Source: Microbacterium sp. (GTDB lineage: Bacteria > Actinomycetota > Actinomycetes > Actinomycetales > Microbacteriaceae). From it: a DNA stretch of 51,183 bases. The notes below the pieces were generated by a model. It searched no databases. It was not told where the DNA came from and worked only from the letters and a program-made list of their open reading frames with translations. The translations under genes were made by a program, and so were the position numbers. Where the stretch lies: assembly GCA_017306415.1 (NCBI GenBank), contig JAFKIL010000010.1, forward strand, positions 1-51,183. Reading direction: 5' to 3'. Each line of letters opens with the position of its first letter. Positions within the stretch are counted from its first letter, which is position 1. This document shows positions 1 to 8,772 of the stretch, one piece after another.

Positions 1-149
1 CGTGACCTGGATCGAGCGGACCTACCACCGACGGCGACGCCAACTCCGCCTCGGCCGGTTGACGCCCGTAGAGTTCGAGGTCATCATGAACACGCCAGCC
101 GCACTGGCTGCGTGACAGACCCACCGTCACCTATCCGTGCAGCAGTCCC
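1..149 (+). mobile_element. Right end of an IS3-family insertion sequence (truncated by window edge)
   Basis: The first 115 bases encode the end of an IS3-type integrase-core transposase. The following bases, about 126-149, read GTCACCTATCCGTGCAGCAG and then TCCC, which resembles the terminal inverted repeats of actinobacterial IS3 elements. The left end and most of the transposase lie outside the window, so completeness and activity cannot be judged. The element borders the defence cargo of the island. The exact right boundary is inferred. Confidence 0.5.
2..115 (+). CDS. IS3-family transposase, C-terminal 37 residues (partial)
   Basis: The reading frame starting at base 2 gives a 37-residue tail ending in TGA at 113-115. 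It contains WIERTYHRRRRQLRLG followed by LTPVEFE. This arginine-rich stretch followed by a (T/S)PxEFE motif is typical of the C-terminus of the DDE integrase core in IS3-family (IS150/IS2-like) transposases, which cut and join the IS ends. The catalytic DDE residues and the usual upstream orfA lie outside the window. The family call is firm; intactness is unknown. Confidence 0.7.
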   Translation: MTWIERTYHRRRRQLRLGRLTPVEFEVIMNTPAALAA

Positions 150-200
150 TCCCTCACCATTGGTGCCTGCGTGCATCGGTGAATAGCTAGATCCGTGAGT

Positions 201-222
201 CGCTAGATCCGCGGATCTAGCG
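201..222. repeat. Perfect 22-bp palindrome in the gap between IS end and deaminase gene
   Basis: Each arm is CGCTAGATCCG and the two arms are exact reverse complements with no loop. The core GCTAGATCCG also occurs directly at 186-195, so three copies of the half-site lie in 37 bp. There is no T-run, so it is not a typical intrinsic terminator, although it lies just past the stop of the deaminase gene (252). It could be an operator, a recombination site or a cruciform terminator. Apart from this and the IS end, 116-251 holds nothing I recognise. Confidence 0.6.
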
Positions 223-251
223 CATGCTCGTCAACCGGGTCAAAGGGTCTC

Positions 252-635
252 TCAGCGGGGGTAGTACGGCATCAGCTCGCTTGCTTTAAAGGAGCTGATC
301 TGTCCGCCCGGACATCGTTGCCAAGACACCGTGCAGTCAGGTCCGCCGAACTCAAAAATCCAATCCATGCAAGACCCGCATGGAGTGAATCGTGAGCGCT
401 CGGCGACAACGAAGATGGCCACGAGTGAGCGGTGTCCCGCCGCCACCATTGTGCTAATCGCGTTGGTCTCGGCGTGAATATCGTGAGAACGATACTGGTG
501 CTCGACATTGCACCCTGTGAACACGTCGCCAGTGCTCGTCATGAGCGCGCAACCCACTGAGGTGCTGCCCAAGATTCGCGCATTCTCACGCACGGCCCAC
601 GCTGCCGACTCGAGTGCCACGTTCGAACTACTCAC
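252..635 (-). CDS. Cytidine deaminase-like protein, third gene of PNP-NACHT-deaminase operon
   Basis: The 127-residue protein has the full zinc-deaminase signature: GCNVE at 41-45 (substrate-side motif of true cytidine deaminases), HAE at 54-56 (zinc ligand and proton-shuttle Glu) and PCGSC at 85-89 (two zinc Cys). Length matches a free-standing cytidine deaminase (about 130 aa). The expected reaction is hydrolytic deamination of cytidine or deoxycytidine to the uridine form; the real substrate is unknown. I chose GTG at 635 because it overlaps the stop of the NACHT gene as GTGA and has GGAG upstream. An ATG at 683 would overlap that gene by 52 nt and add residues outside the fold. Position behind a STAND NTPase and a nucleosidase suggests a defence effector rather than pyrimidine salvage. 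Confidence 0.8.
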   Translation of the reverse strand: MSSSNVALESAAWAVRENARILGSTSVGCALMTSTGDVFTGCNVEHQYRSHDIHAETNAISTMVAAGHRSLVAIFVVAERSRFTPCGSCMDWIFEFGGPDCTVSWQRCPGGQISSFKASELMPYYPR

Positions 636-2476
636 ACCATCTCCAAGTTTCCCGCCCGGACAGATGACCCAACACGTCTCCACTTCTCAAGCTCTCTTGG
701 ATCCGATTCGACGGCAAGTATCGACTCAATGGCGATGCTGACCCCGTCGATCCATCCATCCGGCGCATTGTCGACGTGAAGCACTCTTGCGAGCTCCCGT
801 GCCAGATTGGGATCAGCAAGAATCTGCCCTGTGTGGGAAGCGAGGTTGCGGAAGATTCTCAACCGCATCTCGACGCTCTCTGCAAGGTATGCCTGATCGG
901 CGAGCGACCGCAGGGCGCCGAAACGAACTGAAGGGCTCTCATCCTCCTCCAGTGCGCGGAACAGGTCACTCAGGACCGGGCTCCCGGCAACCCCGAGCGC
1001 ATGGACCGCGCGCCATCTAACGACTGCTGAGTCAGCATCGAGTAGCGCTTGAATAGACAGGCGACCCTGGGAATCCACCCCCAGGCGCCGGACGACGTTG
1101 GCGGCGGTCCACCCGTCCACGCCGTCGATCTCCTGCATCTGTTCGACCAGCCACGAAGGACTAGGCGAGACGTTGCAAGCGAACACAACGAGCCATGCTC
1201 TGTATGAGGCATCTTCGGGCAGTGTGCTTTGGGCAAGCTTGACTACTTCCTCAACCGACGACGCTTGTTGATAGGACGTCGCGAGAGGCCCGCCGTGAAG
1301 CGCTAGGGCGTCATCAACCTGACGACGCGTCGCGAGGAAGTGATCGAAGCGTCGCTCACCGAGTAGCGCCAAGATTTCCGACTCTGTCGTCAGGTCGGTC
1401 GAGCCGTGCGTCGATCTGTCCCGCGACAACAAATATGAAGCTGCGTACAGGTTCCAGTCGTAGACGCGCCGGATCAGGACGTCTCTTTGGTCCTGGTTGA
1501 CAAGCTCGAGCAGCATCACCAGAACGTCGTACGACGAACTCTTCAGCGTCAGTACGTCGAATAGCTCGTGACCCCAACCGCTGGAATCCCGCGACGCAGC
1601 TTTCGCCGCCAAGTAATCGTGAACGAGGTGGTGACGGAACGTGATCTCGTCGGCGCCTAGCGATGTCATCATGCCGGCAGAGCCCAGCGTGGCAGTAGCT
1701 TGCTCGCCGATTGCTGCATGTATCCAAGCAATCGGAATGCTCCGCCGACCTCGCTCTCGATATACACGCAACGCGAGATTCTCTAGGCCCTCCCAGTCCA
1801 CCTCCGAGAGGTTTTGCCTCTGAGTCAGACGTTCGATCGCTTGACTACGACTGGAGAGGAACTCGCCCGGCAAGTTCGCAACGATGTCGAGATTGACAGG
1901 GCTCTCTAGCAAGCCTGTCTCCGAGTCGTTGACGTCGCGCCCGACGATTCTGGAGATCACGTGGCGCGGAACAGGTCCGAGAGTGGCGAGCTGCCATCGA
2001 CGAGGGTTGACCGTGCGTCTCGTAAGCCGGTCGGCAACGACGGTGCCAGTGGAAGGGCCCATTGCGGCCCACTCGTCCACTGCGCGGAGTACAAGCTCGG
2101 CGGTGTCGCTGCTCGCCTCGCTTAAGCCATCGACGAGCAACAGGAGCGAGTCTCCGCCCGCAAGTTCCTCGTATGTGAGTTGAGGCTCAGCCGCGCGGAG
2201 CAAAGCGTCAACTCCGTCTGCTTCGAGAGCGTCCCTAGCAATCTTCTGGACTTCAACGGAGCTGACCCGATGGTTCGCGCGTATGGCCGCCGCCGCCATC
2301 TTCTCTAGAGTTCGCGTCTTCCCTGCGCCGCCAGCAGCCTGCAGCAGCAACCGTCCCCGACGTAGCGTCGTATCGATGAACTGTTCGATCGACGCTTCAG
2401 GTCCTTCGCGGGCGAGAATGCCATCGAAGTCCTCACAGAGGATGAGCGGGTAGTCGAAATCACGCGAATCGCTCAT
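632..2476 (-). CDS. NACHT-type STAND NTPase with HEAT-like C-terminal repeats
   Basis: The 614-residue protein has a P-loop AAGGAGKT at 47-54 and a Walker B LLLLVDGLSE at 111-120. The DGxxE form is typical of NACHT NTPases. A winged-helix-like and helical region follows. From about residue 430 to 590 there are alternating short helices with VVRWRAVHALG and SVRFGALRSLA, which read as HEAT-like repeats and would be the sensor part. No effector domain is fused, which fits separate nucleosidase and deaminase genes as effectors. ATG overlaps the stop of the PNP gene by 4 nt, so translation is probably coupled. Bacterial NACHT proteins are known anti-phage sensors; the trigger here is unknown. The first Walker A glycine is replaced by Ala, a small departure from consensus. 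Confidence 0.75.
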   Translation of the reverse strand: MSDSRDFDYPLILCEDFDGILAREGPEASIEQFIDTTLRRGRLLLQAAGGAGKTRTLEKMAAAAIRANHRVSSVEVQKIARDALEADGVDALLRAAEPQLTYEELAGGDSLLLLVDGLSEASSDTAELVLRAVDEWAAMGPSTGTVVADRLTRRTVNPRRWQLATLGPVPRHVISRIVGRDVNDSETGLLESPVNLDIVANLPGEFLSSRSQAIERLTQRQNLSEVDWEGLENLALRVYRERGRRSIPIAWIHAAIGEQATATLGSAGMMTSLGADEITFRHHLVHDYLAAKAASRDSSGWGHELFDVLTLKSSSYDVLVMLLELVNQDQRDVLIRRVYDWNLYAASYLLSRDRSTHGSTDLTTESEILALLGERRFDHFLATRRQVDDALALHGGPLATSYQQASSVEEVVKLAQSTLPEDASYRAWLVVFACNVSPSPSWLVEQMQEIDGVDGWTAANVVRRLGVDSQGRLSIQALLDADSAVVRWRAVHALGVAGSPVLSDLFRALEEDESPSVRFGALRSLADQAYLAESVEMRLRIFRNLASHTGQILADPNLARELARVLHVDNAPDGWIDGVSIAIESILAVESDPRELEKWRRVGSSVRAGNLEMV

Positions 2477-3429
2477 GCCTCAACCATCTCAGGGGCCGGG
2501 GACATCCCGATCTGGGAGGCGTGTGGCCACGCTGGGCGAGGCGGCTGTTCGGGGTGCGCGCTCGTCGGTCTGGAAAGAAGTCGAATGAGAAGGGCGCGTG
2601 CCGCGAGTGCCGCGCTCCGAGCGGCTGCTTTGCGCCACTCCTCACGCTGAGCCGCGTTGTCTTCACCGAGAAGCGCTACCGCCGCATCACTGCCGACAAC
2701 GAGGTCACTGATACCGCGCACGCACATCCACCGAGGGTGGTAGTGAACACCGACGTCGGCCTCGTAGTCAAATAGCGCCTCCGCAACACCCTTCGACTCC
2801 ATGTCAATCGCGATCGCCTTGTCAAAGTATCTGAGGATCGCCTGCTGGCGCTCTGCGAAGGGATTGCTGGCTACGGCTTCGACCGCGACTATCTCTCCCT
2901 GATGAAGCGTCGGAGGTCGATCGCCGGGCCAGTCTCGGATTCCTTCAGCCCACTCCGTATTGATCCGCATAGGTTCGCCATGTCGCGTCAACAGTCGTTT
3001 TGGAGGGTGGACAAGCGGGAGCCAGCGCGGCAAGAACCCCGACGGCAGATCCTTGCCGTAGTCACCGAAATGCACCATCGTCGCGAGCACAACGTCGCCG
3101 AGCGCTGGACCCGGCTCCAACGCTGCCGGAACGGAGTTCCCGACCCGACGGATTCCGCCTGCAATGCCCACCAGCAGCAGTGTCTCTGGGCGCCAGTCTT
3201 CGAGGAGCGCTCGTGCACTTTCGTTCGCGGGCCCGTTCGAACGGTCGGAGGAACGAGCGACTACGAACGGCAGGCAATCGAGGCCTTCATCCAGCGAAAG
3301 CGGAGACGTGAAGTAGCCGGTCATACCGACTTCGACCGACGCGCCGAGAACATCGAGCGCCTCATCCATCTCCTCTGGAATGACAGTGAGGATCCCTACG
3401 CGCGCATGACCTTCACGACCCATCGGCAC
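2473..3429 (-). CDS. PNP/MTA-SAH nucleosidase-like phosphorylase-superfamily protein
   Basis: The 318-residue protein carries the nucleoside phosphorylase/nucleosidase fold: VGILTVIPEE at 11-20, LLVGIAGGIRR at 85-95, GDVVLA at 111-116, IDMES at 208-212 (ribose-binding Met-Glu) and VRGISD at 237-242 (catalytic Asp). Such enzymes split the N-glycosidic bond of nucleosides. Related domains are effectors in the Detocs system and in some Avs/NLR-like proteins, where they deplete nucleotides. It is the first gene of the trio. The start is GTG at 3429 with ACGGGG upstream; ATG at 3423 is the alternative. The last 30 residues are Pro/Ala-rich and probably disordered. A housekeeping Pfs role is unlikely given the operon. 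Confidence 0.75.
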   Translation of the reverse strand: MPMGREGHARVGILTVIPEEMDEALDVLGASVEVGMTGYFTSPLSLDEGLDCLPFVVARSSDRSNGPANESARALLEDWRPETLLLVGIAGGIRRVGNSVPAALEPGPALGDVVLATMVHFGDYGKDLPSGFLPRWLPLVHPPKRLLTRHGEPMRINTEWAEGIRDWPGDRPPTLHQGEIVAVEAVASNPFAERQQAILRYFDKAIAIDMESKGVAEALFDYEADVGVHYHPRWMCVRGISDLVVGSDAAVALLGEDNAAQREEWRKAAARSAALAARALLIRLLSRPTSAHPEQPPRPAWPHASQIGMSPAPEMVEA

Positions 3430-3887
3430 GCGTCAACCCCGTCTCCCCGCGGACCGAACTGCGTGATGACACTCGACTCCAGCCCTATTGACAACTCAAG
3501 AGATTTTCGGGCGGTCCTGGCCTCGACCACCTGCTCGACGTTCTCTGCGTACGATACTCTGCCCGGTGGTCATGGCGTGTGTCCGCCCCGGGCGTTGTCA
3601 ACAGTCGCGTCGGTTGGTCTCGCCAGCCATCTAGCTTGACAACATCCATGCGCGCCTGGCAACCGGCAGCCAACGCCGCGGAGGGTGCTCTCCCCCTGGC
3701 TGATCCGCGAGGCGAACCGCCGTGGACCTACTTGCTCCGTTGAGGGCTCAAACTCGATCTGCAGGACGCCGGATGGCTGCGTCGAGTTTGGCGGGCCTCC
3801 GCGTGGAACAGTAGCGATGTCACACACTCTGGATAGGCTCACGAGCGGTCCCCCATGATGGCGACCACAGCATAGGAGACGCGCACG
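3430..3887. other. 458-bp divergent intergenic region between the two defence operons
   Basis: This stretch separates the minus-strand nucleosidase operon from the plus-strand methyltransferase operon. I see a candidate promoter for the left operon (3466-3494). Near the right edge is TAGGAGA (3873-3879), a ribosome binding site for the GTG start at 3888. I see no convincing gene, RNA or strong promoter for the right operon. No small controller (C-protein) gene is visible. Confidence 0.5.
3466..3494 (-). promoter_or_regulatory. Candidate promoter of the PNP-NACHT-deaminase operon
   Basis: On the minus strand a -35 box TTGTCA (3494-3489) and a -10 box TGTCAT (3471-3466) are separated by 17 nt. 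They lie 36 nt before the GTG start at 3429. The match is moderate (5/6 and 4/6), so this is a suggestion only. Confidence 0.4.
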
Positions 3888-4988
3888 GTGACGCTTGGAT
3901 TCACACTTGGAGAACTGTTTGCGGGACCGGGCGGGATGGCTCTCGGCGCCCATAACGCAGCGCGCGCGACGGGCACCCCGCTTCACCATGGCTGGGCCAA
4001 CGACTACGACGAGAACACCGTCTCCACGTATATCGCCAACATCCGCGGCGCCACAGCTGACTCAGTGATCTGTCAGGACGTACGGTCCCTCGACATCGAA
4101 TCCCTACCGCACATTGACGGTTTCGCCTTCGGATTTCCCTGTAACGACTACAGCCTCGTTGGCGAGAATCGTGGCCTGAAAGGCGAGTTCGGGCCGCTCT
4201 TCGCCTACGGCGTGAAAGTACTGGAGCACCATCAGCCTGAATGGTTCGTCGCCGAGAACGTCAGCGGACTCCGCAGCTCCAACGGCGGAAGCGATTTCAA
4301 GAGAATCCTCGACGCGATGAGAGAAGCTGGCCGCGGCTATAAGCTCACACCCCACCTTTATCGATTCGAGGACTATGGCGTTCCTCAGCGGCGCCACCGC
4401 ATCATCGTGGTGGGCGTGCGGGAGGACGTCCCCGTGACCTTCCGAGTCCCCGCGCCCACCCACCCCGATCGCGATCAGTGGAAGACAGCCGCCGAAGCGC
4501 TCAGCGACATCCCGCCAGGCACGCCGAATCACAGGATCATCCGTCACCCCGAGTCGGTTATCCGCCGACTCGAACTGATCGACCCGGGCGAGAACGCGTT
4601 CAACGCGAAGCGGATGACGGACGAGCTCCGACTGAATGTCAAAGGGGCCACTCTTAGTCAGATCTACAAGCGGCTTCGTCCGGACAGACCGTCGTACACC
4701 ATCACTGGGTCGGGCGGCGGCGGCACGCATGGATACCACTGGGCGGAGCCTCGTGCGCTCACGAATCGAGAGCGGGCTCGCCTTCAGACCTTCCCCGACG
4801 ACTTCGAGTTCGTCGGCGAGCGCGGCAGCGTGCGCCGTCAGGTGGGAATGGCGGTGCCCCCTCACGGCGCCTTTCACATCTTCCGCGCCCTCTTTCGGTC
4901 CTTCCAGGGCACGGGATATTCCTCGATCCCGCAGAACCTCAACCAGGACGGCTCGCCGGTCGGGCGTCATCAGTTGGTTGACGCCTAG
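3888..4988 (+). CDS. DNA (cytosine-5) methyltransferase of MORC/Z1 restriction-like locus
   Basis: The 366-residue protein has the ordered C5-methyltransferase motifs: I (FAGPGGMALG, 11-20, SAM binding), IV (GFPCNDYS with catalytic Cys85), VI (ENV, 123-125), VIII (PQRRHR, 166-171), IX (LTNRERARLQTFP) and X (VGMAVPP). It transfers a methyl group from SAM to C5 of cytosine in a specific DNA sequence, probably protecting host DNA. The target recognition region between VIII and IX is short, so the site may be short. GTG start is set by TAGGAGA 8 nt upstream. It heads a plus-strand locus ending in vsr, the usual partner of 5mC because T:G mismatches form when 5mC deaminates. Confidence 0.92.
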   Translation: MTLGFTLGELFAGPGGMALGAHNAARATGTPLHHGWANDYDENTVSTYIANIRGATADSVICQDVRSLDIESLPHIDGFAFGFPCNDYSLVGENRGLKGEFGPLFAYGVKVLEHHQPEWFVAENVSGLRSSNGGSDFKRILDAMREAGRGYKLTPHLYRFEDYGVPQRRHRIIVVGVREDVPVTFRVPAPTHPDRDQWKTAAEALSDIPPGTPNHRIIRHPESVIRRLELIDPGENAFNAKRMTDELRLNVKGATLSQIYKRLRPDRPSYTITGSGGGGTHGYHWAEPRALTNRERARLQTFPDDFEFVGERGSVRRQVGMAVPPHGAFHIFRALFRSFQGTGYSSIPQNLNQDGSPVGRHQLVDA

Positions 4989-5083
4989 CAACGAACAACG
5001 GCACGCTTCTGCCATACCCATTTGTGGGGCCATGCTGCCGAGCGTTGCTCAGGTCCGACGTAGCCCGCCAGTCAGGAGAGATG

Positions 5084-7804
5084 ATGTCGAGTTCACCGCT
5101 GTCCGAAGCTGACTTCCGCACTGGCCTAGGCGCACTTGAGGGCATGCTCGCGAGCCAGCCCGACAGAAAGGGCTCCGCCGCAGAGGCTGAGGTGAAGGCG
5201 CTCATTGAGCGGATGTTCCCGGGTTTCGTTGCTGCATATGACATCTATCTGCAGGACCAGCGCAACATCATCGAGACGATACAGATCGGCAATCTCGTCA
5301 AGAAGGACGGCGGATACAGCTCCTGGTACAGCGGACCCCGCACGGCTGTCGGCGAATGGCCCGCGTATAGAGAGGTCCTTTCGTCACGGCTCCCCGAATC
5401 GGCAGTGAAGGCCATCGATGACTCGACGACCCGCATCCTGTCGCGCTGCGCCAACCCGAAGGAGCCCGGTGCCAGACGCAAAGGGCTTGTGATCGGCTAC
5501 GTCCAGTCCGGAAAGACTGCGAATTACGCGGGCCTCATCTCGAAAGCGGTCGACGCCGGCTATCGAATCGTGATCGTGCTCGCCGGCATGTACACGAATC
5601 TGCGTGCTCAGACGCAGCTTCGACTCGAGTCGGATCTGAATGTCAACGATGCCAACGAGAAGGCCGGCATCGCGTGGTGGCTGATGACGGGCAAAGACAC
5701 CGACATCGCCCCGAAGAACCCCGTCGGCATGATGGCCAGCACTGGCAACGTCGCGATCATGATCGTAAAGAAGCACGAAAGTCGACTCGCAAACGTCGCC
5801 AGGTTCCTTCGAGACATCCCCGACGAAACGTTGCGCAATCGCGCCGTACTGATAATCGACGACGAGTCCGACCAGGCGACGCCGAACACGAAGAGCGACC
5901 AGGACCTCGTGTCGACCATCAATCGCCGAGTGCGAGACATCTGGAAAGAGGTGCCGACCGGCACTTATGTCGCCTACACCGCGACGCCATTCGCGAACAT
6001 CTTCATCGACCCCAGTGAAGAGGAGGATCTGTACCCCGACGACTTCGCGATGGTGCTCCCCAAGCCCGACGACTACATGGGCGCCGACAGCTTCTTCGAT
6101 GTCAATCAGGACGCAGATCACGAGGAAGACGAAGACATCTATTCCTTGTCTCACCTAGTCAGTCAAGACGATGCCGACGTGCTTGTTCCGCACGGCAGAG
6201 ATATTGAGGCCTTCGAGCCCGCGGTAACCGATTCCCTCAGCGATGCCATTCGATGGTTCATCCTTGCGACAGCGGTGCGTCAGCTGCGTACCGGCAAAGT
6301 TGCTCACTCGTCGATGCTTCTACACACGTCGCACCGAGTGCGCGCTCACCAGCTGCTCAAGGATGCCGTCGCCGGCTTCACAGAAGGCATGGCTCTCAAC
6401 CGCGACGACGAAGAGGAGGAGTTCCGATCGGTGTTCGATCGAGAGATCGATCGGGCGGCCCACCTCCGCGGGGCCGAGGATTCACCAGGGTGGTCGCAGG
6501 TGTGGGAGAAGACAAAGGAGATCATCGGATACGTCACGGTCAAGATCGACAACGGGCAGTCTGACGATCGACTGACCTATCCCGATGATGAACCTCAGCT
6601 CGTGATCGCGATCGGCGGCGGCACCCTCTCCCGCGGACTCACGCTCGAGGGACTCGTTGTGTCGTACTTTCTCCGTGCATCGAATACCTACGACACCCTT
6701 CTCCAGATGGGCCGATGGTTCGGATTTAGGCCTCGATACCAGGATCTCGCGCGCGTGTGGGTGGGGCCAGGTCTCCTCGATGACTACTCCCATCTCGCTC
6801 GGGTCGAGCGTGAGCTCCGCGCAGAGGTGGCTGCGCTCGAGGCGGAGGGGAAGACCCCGCGCGAATTGGCGATTCGCGTGCTGGCGCACCCTGGACGGCT
6901 CCAGATCACGTCCCCAGGAAAGATGTCTAACACGATCCTCGTCCACGCCGGCTTGGGTGGAACCCGGCGCCAGACGATCTACCTCGACCGCTCTCCCTCG
7001 GGAGCCCTTCGAGCGCAGGAGGCGGCTAGAACGATCGTTGGTGCGGCAGTTGAACGCGGACTGTCGCACCACCTCCAGGCGACGAAGTCTCGAACGACGA
7101 GCGCATCACAGTTGTTCGCGGGTCTCGCGAACAACGACCTCATCGAATTCCTTGAGCACTACTGGGTCGCTGACTCGGATCCGTGGCTACAGCCGTCCGC
7201 GATGCAGGAGTGGCTTGAGCTGCACGGAGACGGAGTCACCTGGAACCTCGTCCTCATCTCGGGCCCTGGGCGGCTCGGGCGATTCACCTACGCTGACGGC
7301 ATCGACGTCGGGGTTGTCAGCCGCGCACCGCTCAGGGCAGAGTTCTGGACACCGGATCGACTCCCTAGCCCTCCGCCTCCAGGCTCCGACGTCGTGAACA
7401 TCCGGGCCCTGATGTCAAGCACAGACTCACTCCTGGACCTTCGGATTCTCGCTGACAACGGTGTGCTTGAGGACCCGGACGGTCTCCTCGACTCTGCCGA
7501 CACAAACGACGTCACGAGCGTTCGGCGCGTTCGTCAAGCTCTGGCGCCGAGCACGGGCGTGATCGCCCTCTACGTTGTGAGCGCGAACTCCCAGCCGCGC
7601 CCCAGCTCGAAGACGCGTCGAGCGATGGACGCTCAGGAGGATCTGCTCGGACTAGGGGTCATCTACCCGCACGCCGAGGCAGAGGACGACGGTGAATACA
7701 TCGCGGCCGAGGTCCGACCGACGCTCAGCGACGACGATGCTGACGCAGACGTGACCACTCTCACCGATACAGAGGGAGACTTCGTAGAGCTAGGTGCGGC
7801 ATGA
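5084..7804 (+). CDS. Z1 domain-containing helicase-like ATPase (restriction system)
   Basis: The 906-residue protein matches the Z1 family (PF10593), a superfamily-II helicase-like ATPase found in restriction-like loci. Visible are a Walker A GYVQSGKT at about 138-145, a Walker B LIIDDESDQ, and a late GGGTLSRGLTLEGL plus QMGRWFGFRP, equivalent to helicase motifs V and VI with the arginine finger. It should use ATP to move on or remodel DNA for the neighbouring nuclease. Start: AGGAG at 5074-5078 fits the second ATG (5084) better than 5081. The acidic C-terminus ends in an ATGA overlap with the nuclease gene. The 95-bp gap from the methyltransferase has no obvious promoter. Confidence 0.88.
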   Translation: MSSSPLSEADFRTGLGALEGMLASQPDRKGSAAEAEVKALIERMFPGFVAAYDIYLQDQRNIIETIQIGNLVKKDGGYSSWYSGPRTAVGEWPAYREVLSSRLPESAVKAIDDSTTRILSRCANPKEPGARRKGLVIGYVQSGKTANYAGLISKAVDAGYRIVIVLAGMYTNLRAQTQLRLESDLNVNDANEKAGIAWWLMTGKDTDIAPKNPVGMMASTGNVAIMIVKKHESRLANVARFLRDIPDETLRNRAVLIIDDESDQATPNTKSDQDLVSTINRRVRDIWKEVPTGTYVAYTATPFANIFIDPSEEEDLYPDDFAMVLPKPDDYMGADSFFDVNQDADHEEDEDIYSLSHLVSQDDADVLVPHGRDIEAFEPAVTDSLSDAIRWFILATAVRQLRTGKVAHSSMLLHTSHRVRAHQLLKDAVAGFTEGMALNRDDEEEEFRSVFDREIDRAAHLRGAEDSPGWSQVWEKTKEIIGYVTVKIDNGQSDDRLTYPDDEPQLVIAIGGGTLSRGLTLEGLVVSYFLRASNTYDTLLQMGRWFGFRPRYQDLARVWVGPGLLDDYSHLARVERELRAEVAALEAEGKTPRELAIRVLAHPGRLQITSPGKMSNTILVHAGLGGTRRQTIYLDRSPSGALRAQEAARTIVGAAVERGLSHHLQATKSRTTSASQLFAGLANNDLIEFLEHYWVADSDPWLQPSAMQEWLELHGDGVTWNLVLISGPGRLGRFTYADGIDVGVVSRAPLRAEFWTPDRLPSPPPPGSDVVNIRALMSSTDSLLDLRILADNGVLEDPDGLLDSADTNDVTSVRRVRQALAPSTGVIALYVVSANSQPRPSSKTRRAMDAQEDLLGLGVIYPHAEAEDDGEYIAAEVRPTLSDDDADADVTTLTDTEGDFVELGAA

Positions 7805-8772
7805 CCGCATACGAACGCGTCACCCACGCTCTCGAACTGCTCGACCAGGGAACGCCCGCGCCCGGTCAGATCAACGCGGCCCCCGTCGGCCCCGACCGCG
7901 ACATCCACGAAGCTCGACTCGCAAGAGACCATGCCGGAGTCATCCACCTTCTCGTCGCACTCCCGCCCGGCCGTAAGCCATTCGAATTGCCTCTCGGGGA
8001 GGTCCTGCCTGCCGAATGGCTGGACCAACCCGTCGACGACGGGTCTGCGATGTCCCTTGACATCGCAAGCCACGATCCAACGCTCACTCCCACATTCCTG
8101 TCGCTCGTCGGCGAGATGCTCAGCCGCGTCGACGAGTCCGGGGAACCATGCATCGATGCACTGATGCGAGTCCTCAATGCGTGGCGCGAGGCTCTCGCCC
8201 GTGGGCAACGGACCCTCTCGCGGCAACGAGCGATCGGCCTCTTCGGTGAGCTCACGGTCCTCCTCAGACTCGCGCAGCTCGATCCGCCACACGCACGAGC
8301 CGCGTGGCGCGGACAGGAAGGGTACAAGCACGACTTCTTCCTTCGAAACGCGCTGGAGGTCAAGGCGTACACGGGCGGAGACTCCCCGGCTGTTGATATC
8401 CACGGTGCTCACCAACTCGATCCACCGTCAGGTGGCTCACTGCACCTGTACGCAATGCGACTGGAGGAAAGCGCCGATGGTCAGACGGTCTCTGACCTCA
8501 TCGACAACATCGACGCGGCTGGGTTACCGAAGGGGATGCTGTTCGAACGCTCAACCGAGAACTCCCCCATCGTCGTCGAGGACGCCATGCGATTCGTGGT
8601 GACGGACGAGCGCCTGTTTCGCGTGACCGACGAGTTTCCAGGGCTACGCGTTTCCAGACTGGGTCAGACAGCATTCTCAGCAGTTCAGAATCTTCGTTAC
8701 TCGCTGCTGCTGGACGCGTGCCCTGACGCCATGGACCCGTCCAAACTGTCGGACGTGCTGGTGGGCCTGTGA
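7801..8772 (+). CDS. DUF4420 PD-(D/E)XK nuclease
   Basis: The 323-residue protein looks like the PD-(D/E)XK motif protein family DUF4420 (PF14390). The core is GLFGELTVLLRL (Glu150), a KHDFF with Asp178, then ALEVKAY giving Glu186-x-Lys188. These residues form the metal-binding nuclease centre. It is the likely DNA-cutting subunit of the locus. Its ATG overlaps the Z1 gene stop as ATGA and its own stop overlaps the GHKL gene start as GTGA, so the subunits are probably made in fixed ratio. The cut site and whether cleavage depends on missing methylation are not visible. Confidence 0.85.
   Translation: MTAYERVTHALELLDQGTPAPGQINAAPVGPDRDIHEARLARDHAGVIHLLVALPPGRKPFELPLGEVLPAEWLDQPVDDGSAMSLDIASHDPTLTPTFLSLVGEMLSRVDESGEPCIDALMRVLNAWREALARGQRTLSRQRAIGLFGELTVLLRLAQLDPPHARAAWRGQEGYKHDFFLRNALEVKAYTGGDSPAVDIHGAHQLDPPSGGSLHLYAMRLEESADGQTVSDLIDNIDAAGLPKGMLFERSTENSPIVVEDAMRFVVTDERLFRVTDEFPGLRVSRLGQTAFSAVQNLRYSLLLDACPDAMDPSKLSDVLVGL

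Noticed and set aside
252-683. Longer deaminase starting at ATG 683
   Set aside because: It would overlap the NACHT gene by 52 nt and add 16 residues not in the fold. GTG 635 has an RBS and the GTGA overlap pattern.
3430-3887. Restriction controller (C-protein) gene between the two defence operons
   Set aside because: No small helix-turn-helix frame with a ribosome binding site or C-box repeat was seen.
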